From the NCBI GenBank assembly GCA_965662345.1, contig CBFIHE010000011.1:9121-73120 (forward strand): a stretch of DNA of 64,000 nucleotides, given 5' to 3'. A program made the position numbers and the translations under genes. The DNA is from UBA6049 sp965662345. GTDB lineage: Bacteria; Bacteroidota; Bacteroidia; Flavobacteriales_G; Salibacteraceae. Positions 43,515 through 52,554 of the stretch are shown here, one piece after another. A model generated the notes under the pieces. It saw nothing but the letters and a program-made list of their open reading frames with translations. It ran no database searches and was not told the origin of the DNA. Each line of letters begins with the position of its first letter. The stretch's first letter is position 1.

Positions 43515-45494
43515 TTAAAGTGGTTTAACCTCGTTCAACACCTCTTCATTAATTTCAAAGGTATACTTGGTTCTAAGTTCTTGAAGCCATGACTCTTCTA
43601 GGTAGTTTTGATATCCAGAAGTAACCAATCCTCTAGCCTCATCTAATTCTTTGGGTTGTACGTCAAGTACTTCGTTCACTTTAATGAGATAAAACCCACT
43701 TTCAACAACAGTATGAACTCCTTCTTCCCAAGTGATTTGATTCAAGACGGGCATTTCTTCTGCAGTAAACTTACCCTCTCGTACATCTACTCCTAGGGCA
43801 CTGTTCACATTGATTTTTGCAATTACAGCAGAATCTGAAGCCCCATCTTTTAGCATCTGGGATACGGTTTGCAAATTCTCTTGTGAATCGCATGTGTAAA
43901 TTGTAGCATCCAAGCGCTTAGGCCACATGAAGTTACTTTTGTTCTCCTCGAAATACGACTCCAAACCTGCTGTATCTTTTACAGCCGCTTGCCATACTTT
44001 TCTATCCATGAGCTCAAATAAGAGAATACCATCTCTATACTCTTGAACCAAAGCTTTATATGCGGGGTACTTGAGTGGAAGAATTTCACGTTCGTACTCC
44101 AAAATCTTATCCGTTTTGAAAGCTTTGAACGCCTCACTTACCATAATGTCTAATGAAACTGGTTTCTGACGCTTACTTAGTGTTTCCAAGTATCCAGTAA
44201 AATCAGCTTGAGTGATTACAACCTTTTCACCCCTGTAGTTCTTGTCTTTCCAGCTTAATAGCGGTTTAGAAAGCGAACTACGTTGTTCTTCAGAGAATGT
44301 GTACCCTCCTTGAAAGTAAGTACTATCCATAGATGCGGCAACGGCCTCTAGACTCTTGGTATTTGCTTTAATCTTGTATTCTACCTCTAGCTTTTTTGCC
44401 AAAGCCTCTCTAGAGCCCTGTCCGCGTCTGTCGCGCTCCACACGTTTTTTCAAATCATCGTACTCTTCTTCATAAGAGCCCATATTCTTCTTTTCTAAAC
44501 GCTTAATTATATGCAGGCCGTATTGTGTTTCAATAGGCTCGCTTACATCTCCATCATTTTCCAGAGCGAATGCAGCGTTTTCGAATGAAGCTACCATTCT
44601 GCCTGATCCAAACCAAGGTAATTCGCCTGCTCTACCTTTTGAACCACGATCATCTGAATACATGCGAGCTAGTTGACCAAAGTCTTCTCCTGCTTCTACG
44701 CGTGCATATATTTCATTGATTTTCTGGCGAGCTTTTACGACAGTAGCAGAATCAGCATCTGGCTTTACCGCAACCATAATGTGAGCCGCTTTCATTTGAC
44801 CCACAGCTGGCCTTTTGCCGTGTACCTTAATAACATGGTATCCGTACGTAGTTCTAACCGGATTACTTACTTCTCCTACAGGTGTATTGTATGCAGCCGA
44901 TTCAAACGGATAAACCATTCGTAAAGCAGAGAAGTAACCTAAATCACCACCGTTGTCTTTGGCAGAAGGATCATTACTGTTTTCCTTTGCTAATTCTGCA
45001 AAATCCTTTCCAGCGCGAGCCAAATCACGTAATTGAATAGCCTTTCTGAAGGCCTTTAGCGTATCTGCTGGAGAGGCATCTTCAGAAACCGTTATTAGTA
45101 TGTGGCTGGCGTGCACATCTTCTTTCAAACGGTTATATGCTTCTTTTACCAAGCTTTCTGCATACTCTCTGTCTACCAAGTACGGTGCTGCTAATTGATC
45201 AACATATCCTTTTAGCTCTTTTTGGTACTTAGGAATGGTATCCAACCCTAGAGCTTCTGCTTCTTTTACCTTGAGCTTGTAGTTCACAAAAAGCTCCATG
45301 TACTCTTGAGGAGTTTTCTGCTCTATATTTTGGCTAACGTTATTGTTTTTGTTGTAAACGGCTTCAAATTCGGCCTTAGTCACCATTTCATCCTCTACGG
45401 TTAAAATAACTGGACTTGTAGACTTCTTTTGTGCCTGAACTGCTGTTAAGCCGAATACAATGCCGACTGTCATGAGAAGGATTGATCTAGTCAT
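43515..45494 (-). CDS. Large periplasmic parvulin-type peptidyl-prolyl isomerase
   Basis: The 659-residue product has a signal peptide (about 1-21) and a helical chaperone-like N-terminus. Two parvulin domains follow: about 115-210 with VHASHILITV and GGDLGYFSALRMVYPFE, and about 220-325 with KAAHIMVAVK and AGELPWFGSGRM. The last 330 residues are less conserved. It probably assists folding of outer-membrane or T9SS-exported proteins. It is first of three parvulin-like genes and lies 30 bases downstream of guaB. Confidence 0.88.
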   Translation of the reverse strand: MTRSILLMTVGIVFGLTAVQAQKKSTSPVILTVEDEMVTKAEFEAVYNKNNNVSQNIEQKTPQEYMELFVNYKLKVKEAEALGLDTIPKYQKELKGYVDQLAAPYLVDREYAESLVKEAYNRLKEDVHASHILITVSEDASPADTLKAFRKAIQLRDLARAGKDFAELAKENSNDPSAKDNGGDLGYFSALRMVYPFESAAYNTPVGEVSNPVRTTYGYHVIKVHGKRPAVGQMKAAHIMVAVKPDADSATVVKARQKINEIYARVEAGEDFGQLARMYSDDRGSKGRAGELPWFGSGRMVASFENAAFALENDGDVSEPIETQYGLHIIKRLEKKNMGSYEEEYDDLKKRVERDRRGQGSREALAKKLEVEYKIKANTKSLEAVAASMDSTYFQGGYTFSEEQRSSLSKPLLSWKDKNYRGEKVVITQADFTGYLETLSKRQKPVSLDIMVSEAFKAFKTDKILEYEREILPLKYPAYKALVQEYRDGILLFELMDRKVWQAAVKDTAGLESYFEENKSNFMWPKRLDATIYTCDSQENLQTVSQMLKDGASDSAVIAKINVNSALGVDVREGKFTAEEMPVLNQITWEEGVHTVVESGFYLIKVNEVLDVQPKELDEARGLVTSGYQNYLEESWLQELRTKYTFEINEEVLNEVKPL

Positions 45495-45524
45495 GCTTGA
45501 ATTTTTAGTTTGGTATGTAAACGA

Positions 45525-46997
45525 TTATTTTCTTGAGTAGTTTGGTGCCTCTCGCGTAATAGCTACATCATGAGGATGACTTTCCGCTACACCCGCTGAC
45601 GTAATCTTCACGAACTGTGCTTTCTTAAGCGCCTCAATATCTTTAGCCCCGCAGTAGCCCATTCCAGCGCGTAACCCACCAATTTGCTGGTACATTACTT
45701 CAGCTAAATATCCTTTGTAAGGTACTCGTCCAGAGATTCCTTCTGGAACTAGTTTCTTGATATCGTCTTCCGCATCTTGAAAGTAACGGTCTTTAGAACC
45801 TTTCTGCATGGCTTCTATAGAACCCATTCCTCTGTATGCTTTAAACCTTCTTCCCTCATACAAAATGGTTTCACCTGGTGATTCATCTGTACCCGCAAAT
45901 AATGAACCAGCCATAACCGAGTCTGCACCAGCAGCCAATGCCTTTACAATGTCGCCCGTAAAGCGAACACCTCCATCAGCAATGAGCGGAATACCATCTT
46001 TTTCTAATTCCTTAGCTACTTCCATAACAGCACTTAATTGAGGTACACCCACTCCAGCTATTACACGTGTAGTACAAATAGAACCTGGACCAATACCTAC
46101 CTTTACCGCATCGGCTCCATTATCTACTAATAGTCTTGCAGCCTCGGCTGTAGCTATATTGCCTATAACCACATCAATAGAAGTAAATTTTGATTTAACA
46201 GCTTGTAGTGCTTTAACCACGCCTTGGCTATGACCATGAGCTGTATCAACAACCACCGCGTCTACGCCTGCTTTAACCAAAGCCTCAACCCGCTCTAACA
46301 TATCTCCTGTAATGCCTACTGCTGCAGCAACGCGCAACCTTCCGTATTCATCTTTACAGGCATGCGGTTTGATCTTTGCCTTGATAATATCTTTAAAGGT
46401 GATTAGACCTGTTAATTTACCATCGTTGCTAACAACGGGTAATTTCTCAATTTTATGCGATTGAAGTATTTCTTCTGCTTGCGTAAGGTCTTCTGAATTG
46501 TTAATCGTAACAATCTCTCCAGAAGTCATCACATCGGCAATGCCTCTGCCCATTTTCTTTTCAAAACGCAAATCTCTATTCGTAACAATTCCAACCAAGG
46601 TGTTGCTTTCATCTACTACAGGAATACCACCAATAGAATGCTCTTTCATTAAGCTTAGAACATCGCCTACTGTAGCACTCTTATGCACCGTAACAGGATC
46701 TTGAATCAAACCATGCTCAGAACGCTTTACTTTACGCACTTCAGCCGCTTGCTTTTCAATGCTCATGTTTTTGTGAAGCACTCCTATGCCGCCTTCCTGA
46801 GCTATGGCAATAGCCAATGCAGATTCTGTAACGGTATCCATTGCAGCCGATACGATTGGTGTATTGAGGGTAATATTCTTGGAAAAACGAGTGGTAATTT
46901 TAACATCTCGGGGAAGCACCTCTGAGTAAGCGGGAATTAATAGGACATCATCGTAGGTTAAATACTCGCCTCTTATTTTGGAATCGAAATGTGACAT
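45525..46997 (-). CDS. guaB: IMP dehydrogenase
   Basis: The 490-residue enzyme has a TIM barrel interrupted by two CBS domains (about 95-205). The catalytic loop is GIGPGSICTT with Cys308. The flap includes the block YRGMGSIEAM. It oxidises IMP to XMP with NAD, the committed step of guanine nucleotide synthesis. A -7 element lies at 47035-47042. It may be co-transcribed with the parvulin genes downstream (30-base gap). Confidence 0.98.
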   Translation of the reverse strand: MSHFDSKIRGEYLTYDDVLLIPAYSEVLPRDVKITTRFSKNITLNTPIVSAAMDTVTESALAIAIAQEGGIGVLHKNMSIEKQAAEVRKVKRSEHGLIQDPVTVHKSATVGDVLSLMKEHSIGGIPVVDESNTLVGIVTNRDLRFEKKMGRGIADVMTSGEIVTINNSEDLTQAEEILQSHKIEKLPVVSNDGKLTGLITFKDIIKAKIKPHACKDEYGRLRVAAAVGITGDMLERVEALVKAGVDAVVVDTAHGHSQGVVKALQAVKSKFTSIDVVIGNIATAEAARLLVDNGADAVKVGIGPGSICTTRVIAGVGVPQLSAVMEVAKELEKDGIPLIADGGVRFTGDIVKALAAGADSVMAGSLFAGTDESPGETILYEGRRFKAYRGMGSIEAMQKGSKDRYFQDAEDDIKKLVPEGISGRVPYKGYLAEVMYQQIGGLRAGMGYCGAKDIEALKKAQFVKITSAGVAESHPHDVAITREAPNYSRK

Positions 46998-47034
46998 ACC
47001 GTGTTCTTTTTTGCGCTTAAAGAATAAAATTGAG

Positions 47035-47042
47035 CAAAAGTA
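47035..47042 (-). promoter_or_regulatory. -7 promoter element for guaB
   Basis: On the minus strand this reads TACTTTTG, an exact TAnnTTTG match, giving a predicted leader of about 33 bases. I see no TTG at the -33 place. Confidence 0.5.
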
Positions 47043-47108
47043 AGTAAACGAGGTCGTGTGGTAGTGATAAGGAAGTGTTAAGATGTGTTGTTTTGAACGT
47101 GTTGTTCA

Positions 47109-49202
47109 CTACCTCAATAAAACAACCGATCCTCTTTTAATCAGCTCGTCTCCAGCTAGATTCACAACGCGAAGCTCCCAAGCAAAAATATTAGTACCAG
47201 AGGTAGTTCCGTTGTAACTACCATCCCAGCCTTTATCAGGGTCTGTGGTTTCAAATACCATAGTACCAAATCTGTCGAATATCTTGAAAGAATACTGCGT
47301 GAAATCTGCAAATGACATAACGGGTATAAATACCCTGTTGAAACCAAAAGGTCTAAATGCAGATGGAACAAATATTTTGGCATTATCACCTAGGCAAATG
47401 ACGTTTGAATAACTCTCTGACCTAAAACCGTTCACATTCCCATCTGCTTCTGTTGCTCGAATAATGTAGCAAACCTGAAGTCCTTGATCCATTAACGGAG
47501 TCATGTCTTCATCAAAATTGCTGCCATTTGCACCCATAGTGATGGCGGGTATCAATTCTTGCTGCTTATTAAGTATGCGGTAGACTTCATATTCAAATAC
47601 TCCAGATCCAGCCGAATCCCATCCCAGATATGAAGTCCAGTCCATGGTGTTGAGGTAAGTGATTTTATTGAACTCGCCTCGTAGATATATGGTCTTAGCA
47701 ATGTTTGAAGAGGCCAAAACAAACTCGCATGAATCCATTATATCTATGTAGTAATAGTAGTCTGTTTCTGTTACTCTGGCAGATGTATCTGATAAACTGA
47801 TTGTGGGCAACCCAGAAAATGGAATACGATTAACCTCAAAATACGGTCCATTCAATGACAAAGACCTTTTCAAAGAATAGAAATTCGCGTTAATAGAAGA
47901 GTCTGTTACTGCATTTACTAGAACACGGTCGTTATCTACCACAGTAGCGTTGATGAGATAATGAATAGAGGGAACAATTGTACCAGCAGCAGCAGGGCAA
48001 GCTACATTAGATGAACTCGTTTTTGTTCTTCCTGGACTTGCAGCTCTTGCTATGTAACAATAGTCGTTGGTTAAATCAACTCCCTGGTGTGTGTAAGTTG
48101 AGTCTGGATAAGCAACGCTATCTATGCGAATAAATGGCCCTGAGTTAATACTCACCAAAATCTCATAATGCGAAATACTATCCCAGCCAATGTAATGCTG
48201 CCAGGTTAAAAAGTTTTGGTTTCCGCAATAATCTGGAACCACTTCTAAAAAAACTGTTCTATGCCAACCTTCAATGCTACTTACATTAGACTCAGGAGGG
48301 TTCCCTTTCAAACATGTATCAAAAGCAGCCGCACCGTATTGTCTTGCGCCCAAATTTCCAGATGCGAGGGTATCCACATAATTCGTATTCATTCTACCTA
48401 TTGTGGAATCAATAACAATATTTTGCTGCGCAATTAGGTCTCTAAAAATAATTTGATACCCTCTGGTATCACCAGAAGCAGACGGTTGCCAACCTAGAAT
48501 CAAATCACCAGTTACTGGGTCAACAGAAACCGAATCAAATGGAGGGATTTCTGGTGAAGTATTGTCTTCAAAAAGTTGCTCTATCACTGCCGAAGAAGAA
48601 ACACAATTACCTTGCGTATTAGATATCTCAACCTTATAGGCAATATCTTCTGAACATACCTTAAAGCTATCAATAAACTGTCTATTTCCCAATGGTCTTG
48701 TACCGATCAATTGCCAGGGGGTTCCTGCTCCCATTCTCCGATAAACCTCAAAATTTGCCGCATCACCAGGTAAGCCTCCTGTTACTGTTGCGTTCCATCC
48801 TACTCTTGCCGTACTGTCTGTAGTATTTACAAACTGAGGCAACATAGACCTAAGTGTTCCCTGCGGTGCAGATGATGTATCTTGGATTCCAGAACTGATG
48901 TATATCGTTCTTACTCGATAAAACCACAATCCTAAATTCGCATTCACCGTATGGGTATATGATGAAGTAGTTATAACGGGAACGGTAATGTCTGTAAATG
49001 GTCCAGTTTGATTATTACTCACTTGGAGTAAATAGGCAAAAAACTGACCATTAGGATCAGTGGGTGGAGTCCAAGTTAATGTAACATTACCTGTAGCTTC
49101 ATCTACTGAAATGCAATGAACCGTTGGTGCATTCACCTGTGCTTGAGTGGTTAACCAACCCAACAATACAGCAAACAGAAGAAAAAAGTTTTTCACGTAC
49201 AT
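47109..49202 (-). CDS. Secreted fibronectin type III-like protein with T9SS type B sorting domain
   Basis: The 697-residue protein has a signal peptide (MYVKNFFLLFAVLLGWLTTQAQ) and a series of beta-sandwich units of fibronectin III type, seen first at about 24-115 (TLTWTPPTDPNGQFFAYLLQ) and again near 225-320 and 520-610. The C-terminus (about 610-697) is a gliding-motility-type (type B) sorting domain: IFVPSAFRPFGFN, FKIFDRFGTMVFET, KGWDGSYNGT and the final RGSVVLLR. It is expected to be exported by the T9SS and to stay at or near the surface. The usual PNAFSPDGDG motif is altered to PSAFRPFGFN. Confidence 0.9.
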   Translation of the reverse strand: MYVKNFFLLFAVLLGWLTTQAQVNAPTVHCISVDEATGNVTLTWTPPTDPNGQFFAYLLQVSNNQTGPFTDITVPVITTSSYTHTVNANLGLWFYRVRTIYISSGIQDTSSAPQGTLRSMLPQFVNTTDSTARVGWNATVTGGLPGDAANFEVYRRMGAGTPWQLIGTRPLGNRQFIDSFKVCSEDIAYKVEISNTQGNCVSSSAVIEQLFEDNTSPEIPPFDSVSVDPVTGDLILGWQPSASGDTRGYQIIFRDLIAQQNIVIDSTIGRMNTNYVDTLASGNLGARQYGAAAFDTCLKGNPPESNVSSIEGWHRTVFLEVVPDYCGNQNFLTWQHYIGWDSISHYEILVSINSGPFIRIDSVAYPDSTYTHQGVDLTNDYCYIARAASPGRTKTSSSNVACPAAAGTIVPSIHYLINATVVDNDRVLVNAVTDSSINANFYSLKRSLSLNGPYFEVNRIPFSGLPTISLSDTSARVTETDYYYYIDIMDSCEFVLASSNIAKTIYLRGEFNKITYLNTMDWTSYLGWDSAGSGVFEYEVYRILNKQQELIPAITMGANGSNFDEDMTPLMDQGLQVCYIIRATEADGNVNGFRSESYSNVICLGDNAKIFVPSAFRPFGFNRVFIPVMSFADFTQYSFKIFDRFGTMVFETTDPDKGWDGSYNGTTSGTNIFAWELRVVNLAGDELIKRGSVVLLR

Positions 49203-49232
49203 CCGAAACGAAATTGGAGTCTTTTTCTTTTA

Positions 49233-50183
49233 TTAAAAGTCAAAATTCTCTCCTAGCAGTTGTGTTTTGGCCTCTCTGTATTCTGATAAGATCTCGTTAA
49301 AAACCTGCTTAGCTGGCTTTACTTCGTTGATTAAAGCTGCTATTTGACCAATCTCTAATTCACCCTCTTCTAGGTCTCCTTCAAACATGCCTTTTTTGGC
49401 TCTCCCTCTTCCGAGAAGATCTGCCAGTTCATCTTTTGTCGCCTTGTTTTTATAGGCCTCTACTACCTTGGCATAAAACGGGTTTTTAATCAACCGAACA
49501 GGAACAAGCTCTTTCAATGTTAATTCTGTACCTCCTTCACCCGTTTCAACTATGGTATTTTTAAAGTTATTGTGGGCAGATGACTCTTCTGTAGCAGCAA
49601 AACGAGAACCTATTTGTACCCCCTCTGCTCCTAACGCCATGGCTGCCAACATACCTCTACCCGTTCCAATACCTCCCGCTGCGATTACGGGAACAGAAAC
49701 CGAACGTACCGCATGTGGTATTAATACCATACTAGTAGTTTCCTCTCTACCATTGTGACCACCCGCTTCAAAACCTTCTGCTACGATAGCGTCACATCCA
49801 GCAGCCTCAGCTTTTTGAGCAAATTTGGCACTACTCACCACATGCACAACCTTAATTCCGTGCTCTTTTAATTTTGGAGTATGCGTTTTGGGGTTACCTG
49901 CAGAAGTAAATACTACGGGAACATTGAAGTCAATAATTGTCTGAATATGCTCTTCTATGTTCGGATAAAGCAGGGGTAAGTTTACTGCAAAAGGCTTCTT
50001 TGTGGCTTCTTTACATTTTGCAACATGTTCTCGCAACACCTCAGGATACATGCTTCCAGAGCCAATAATCCCAAGTCCGCCTGCATTGGATACAGCAGAT
50101 GCCAATTGCCAGGGAGAGCACCAAATCATGCCTGCCTGAATAATCGGATACTGGATTCCAAATAACGCTGTAATTCGATTCAT
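49233..50183 (-). CDS. Nitronate monooxygenase-like FMN enzyme
   Basis: The product (about 316 residues) is a TIM-barrel FMN protein of the nitronate monooxygenase/2-nitropropane dioxygenase family. It has GIQYPIIQAGMIW at the start, VVAEGFEAGGHNG-type FMN/active-site block (AEGFEAGGHNGRE) with the family His, and AAGGIGTGRGMLAAMALGAEGVQIG. The family oxidises alkyl nitronates; FabK-like enoyl reductases are relatives. I start at MNRITALFG (50183; 50189 is an alternative) because the promoter at 50205-50233 covers the longer open frame up to 50261. Confidence 0.85.
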   Translation of the reverse strand: MNRITALFGIQYPIIQAGMIWCSPWQLASAVSNAGGLGIIGSGSMYPEVLREHVAKCKEATKKPFAVNLPLLYPNIEEHIQTIIDFNVPVVFTSAGNPKTHTPKLKEHGIKVVHVVSSAKFAQKAEAAGCDAIVAEGFEAGGHNGREETTSMVLIPHAVRSVSVPVIAAGGIGTGRGMLAAMALGAEGVQIGSRFAATEESSAHNNFKNTIVETGEGGTELTLKELVPVRLIKNPFYAKVVEAYKNKATKDELADLLGRGRAKKGMFEGDLEEGELEIGQIAALINEVKPAKQVFNEILSEYREAKTQLLGENFDF

Positions 50184-50204
50184 GACCATTTTTTGGATTG
50201 GCTG

Positions 50205-50233
50205 CAAAAATAAGGGTTCGATATAGATACCAA
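50205..50233 (-). promoter_or_regulatory. Promoter for the nitronate monooxygenase-like gene
   Basis: On the minus strand TTG (50233-50231), an 18-base spacer and TATTTTTG (50212-50205) match the consensus. The leader to ATG 50183 would be about 18 bases. Confidence 0.7.
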
Positions 50234-50264
50234 GCGTTATCCCTAAATCATTCATTAACATTAC

Positions 50265-50272
50265 TATATTTG
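50265..50272 (+). promoter_or_regulatory. -7 promoter element for the DUF6089 gene
   Basis: TATATTTG matches TAnnTTTG, with a predicted leader of about 17 bases before ATG 50293. It is divergent from the promoter at 50205-50233. Confidence 0.55.
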
Positions 50273-50292
50273 CTACACCTTAAATCTTCTTA

Positions 50293-51189
50293 ATGGAACG
50301 ATCTACCCTTTTTACGGCATTCATGCTGCTTGCATGTATTGTGTCTGGTCAGGCCTTTAAATGGGACTTGGGCGGGCAAGCTGGTATATCCAACTACTTT
50401 GGGGATTTAGCTGAAAGTACTGGTTCAAATTCATTCAAAGTCTACCAAGAAAACACCCGATACACATTTGGTGCCATGGCTAGGGTGCGCATGGCGTACC
50501 GATTTGGGATCAATTTCCAGTTAAATTACCTTGCAATCTCTGGAGCCGATAGCCTAAATCCAAATTCAGATAGAACAGATAGAAACTTGAGTTTCCGCAA
50601 CAACATGATTGAAGCGGCAGCAAGGTTTGAATACTATCCTTTGGTATTTAACGACTTAGGCGGTAAAATGCGTTATGTAGCAGACCTTCACTTTGTAGTT
50701 TTTGCGGGTCTCGGCTTCACCTACAGTGCTCCCCAAGCAGAATACAACGGGAGCTGGGAGAATTTACGCCCTTTGCAAACAGAAGGCGTTTCTTACAGCG
50801 CCATGCAGCCAGTGATTCCATTGGGCATTGGAACGTTTATAACGTTTAAAGGAAGAAGCGGAAAAATTAGAAGGCACCGTATAGGTATCGATGTATCATA
50901 TCGCCTAGCGTTTACAGATTACCTAGATGATGTGAGTACGAGTTATGTTGATAATGCAGACTTAAGAGTTTCTCAAGGTGATATGGCTGCCGACTTGGCA
51001 GACAGGAGAGAAAATACATCTGGCTCTGCGGGGGGGATTCGCGGAAACCCAGAAGACAATGACGGATACGGAACAATCACCATCAGTTACAGCTATGTGA
51101 TTGCTACTGGAAGAGGTAATTTCTACCGTCCTAAATACAATTACATCTACGGAAATTCTCCAGCAGCAAAGCGCAGGACGAAATTCTAA
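50293..51189 (+). CDS. DUF6089-like outer-membrane beta-barrel protein
   Basis: The 298-residue protein has a signal peptide (MERSTLFTAFMLLACIVSGQ), the block GGQAGISNYFGDLAES typical of DUF6089 proteins, and alternating beta-strand pattern throughout (VRMAYRFGINFQLNYLAI; RIGIDVSYRLAFTDYLDDVS). It probably sits in the outer membrane. The partner or cargo is unknown. The gene has its own promoter element and is followed 70 bases later by glyA, which has a separate promoter. Confidence 0.85.
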   Translation: MERSTLFTAFMLLACIVSGQAFKWDLGGQAGISNYFGDLAESTGSNSFKVYQENTRYTFGAMARVRMAYRFGINFQLNYLAISGADSLNPNSDRTDRNLSFRNNMIEAAARFEYYPLVFNDLGGKMRYVADLHFVVFAGLGFTYSAPQAEYNGSWENLRPLQTEGVSYSAMQPVIPLGIGTFITFKGRSGKIRRHRIGIDVSYRLAFTDYLDDVSTSYVDNADLRVSQGDMAADLADRRENTSGSAGGIRGNPEDNDGYGTITISYSYVIATGRGNFYRPKYNYIYGNSPAAKRRTKF

Positions 51190-51209
51190 TTGCTTTTACC
51201 TTATTTAAG

Positions 51210-51239
51210 TTGGTTGGCTTGAGGCTAATTCTAACTTTG
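51210..51239 (+). promoter_or_regulatory. glyA promoter
   Basis: TTG (51210-51212), a 19-base spacer and TAACTTTG (51232-51239) match the consensus exactly. Transcription is predicted from about 51243, giving a leader of about 17 bases. Confidence 0.8.
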
Positions 51240-51259
51240 TTCACCCAATACATTGAGAG

Positions 51260-52531
51260 ATGAACAGAGATGAATCTTTATTTTCTTTAATTGAGCAAGA
51301 GCGCGAGCGCCAAGTTTCGGGTATAGAGCTTATTGCCTCAGAAAATTTCGTGAGCAATCAGGTGCTAGAAGCCATGGGCTCGGTACTTACCAACAAATAC
51401 GCAGAAGGATATCCTGGTAAGCGCTATTATGGCGGTTGCGAAGTGGTAGATTTGGTAGAGCAAATGGCCATTGACCGTCTTAAAGAACTTTTTGGAGCGG
51501 AATATGCCAACGTGCAACCTCACTCTGGAGCCCAAGCTAATGCAGCCGTTATGCTAGCCTGTTTGAAACCTGGTGATCCTATTTTGGGCTTTGATCTCTC
51601 TCACGGTGGCCACCTAACACATGGCTCACCCGTAAACTACAGTGGTAAATTCTACCAACCCCATTTTTACGGTGTAGAAGAAGAAACTGGACTCATAGAT
51701 TTTGATAAGGTTCTAGAAAAAGCATTAGAAGTAAAACCCAAGATGATTATTTGTGGTGCTTCTGCTTACTCACGCGATTGGGATTATGCCAAACTGCGCA
51801 AAGCAGCAGATGAAGTAGGAGCGCTACTATTGGCAGACATCTCCCACCCATCTGGATTGATTGCTAAAGGCATTTTGAACGATCCAATCAAGCATTGCCA
51901 CATCGTAACTTCTACAACTCACAAAACGTTGAGAGGTCCGCGTGGGGGAATCATTATGATGGGCCAAGATTTTGAAAACCCGTTTGGGTTGAAAACGCCC
52001 AAAGGAGAACTTAGAATGATGTCTGCCGTGCTCAATTCAGGTGTATTCCCTGGTACGCAAGGTGGTCCGCTTGAGCACGTTATTGCCTCAAAGGCTGTAG
52101 CGTTTGGAGAAGCACTTACCGATGAGTACATGCAATACACCCTTAAAATGGTAAAAAATGCACAGGTTATGGCAGAAGAATTCGTTGCCAGAGGGTACGA
52201 TGTAATCAGCAAGGGAACAGACAATCATTTAATGCTCATAGACTTACGCAGTAAAAATGTTACGGGTAAAGATGCGGAACAAGCGTTGGTAAAAGCACAC
52301 ATTACCGTGAATAAAAACATGGTACCGTTTGATGACAAGAGTCCGTTCGTTACTTCTGGAATTCGCGTAGGAACAGCAGCTATTACCACGCGCGGGTTGT
52401 TAGAATCAGATATGCCACAGATTGTGGAATACATAGACGATGTAATTCAAAACCACGAAAACGAAACACAATTAAACGCGATTAAGGCATCCATCAACGG
52501 TTGGATGAACGATAAACCTTTGTTCGCATAA
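51260..52531 (+). CDS. glyA: Serine hydroxymethyltransferase
   Basis: The 423-residue PLP enzyme has GIELIASENFVS near the N-terminus, KYAEGYPGKRYYGGCEVVD, the cofactor lysine K222 in TSTTHKTLRGPRGG, and GTQGGPLEHVIASKA. It converts serine and tetrahydrofolate to glycine and methylene-tetrahydrofolate. Length is normal. The next gene, fahA, begins 23 bases after the stop and may share the transcript. Confidence 0.98.
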   Translation: MNRDESLFSLIEQERERQVSGIELIASENFVSNQVLEAMGSVLTNKYAEGYPGKRYYGGCEVVDLVEQMAIDRLKELFGAEYANVQPHSGAQANAAVMLACLKPGDPILGFDLSHGGHLTHGSPVNYSGKFYQPHFYGVEEETGLIDFDKVLEKALEVKPKMIICGASAYSRDWDYAKLRKAADEVGALLLADISHPSGLIAKGILNDPIKHCHIVTSTTHKTLRGPRGGIIMMGQDFENPFGLKTPKGELRMMSAVLNSGVFPGTQGGPLEHVIASKAVAFGEALTDEYMQYTLKMVKNAQVMAEEFVARGYDVISKGTDNHLMLIDLRSKNVTGKDAEQALVKAHITVNKNMVPFDDKSPFVTSGIRVGTAAITTRGLLESDMPQIVEYIDDVIQNHENETQLNAIKASINGWMNDKPLFA

Positions 52532-52554
52532 CTTAAGTAAAGCGTAAATCAAAA

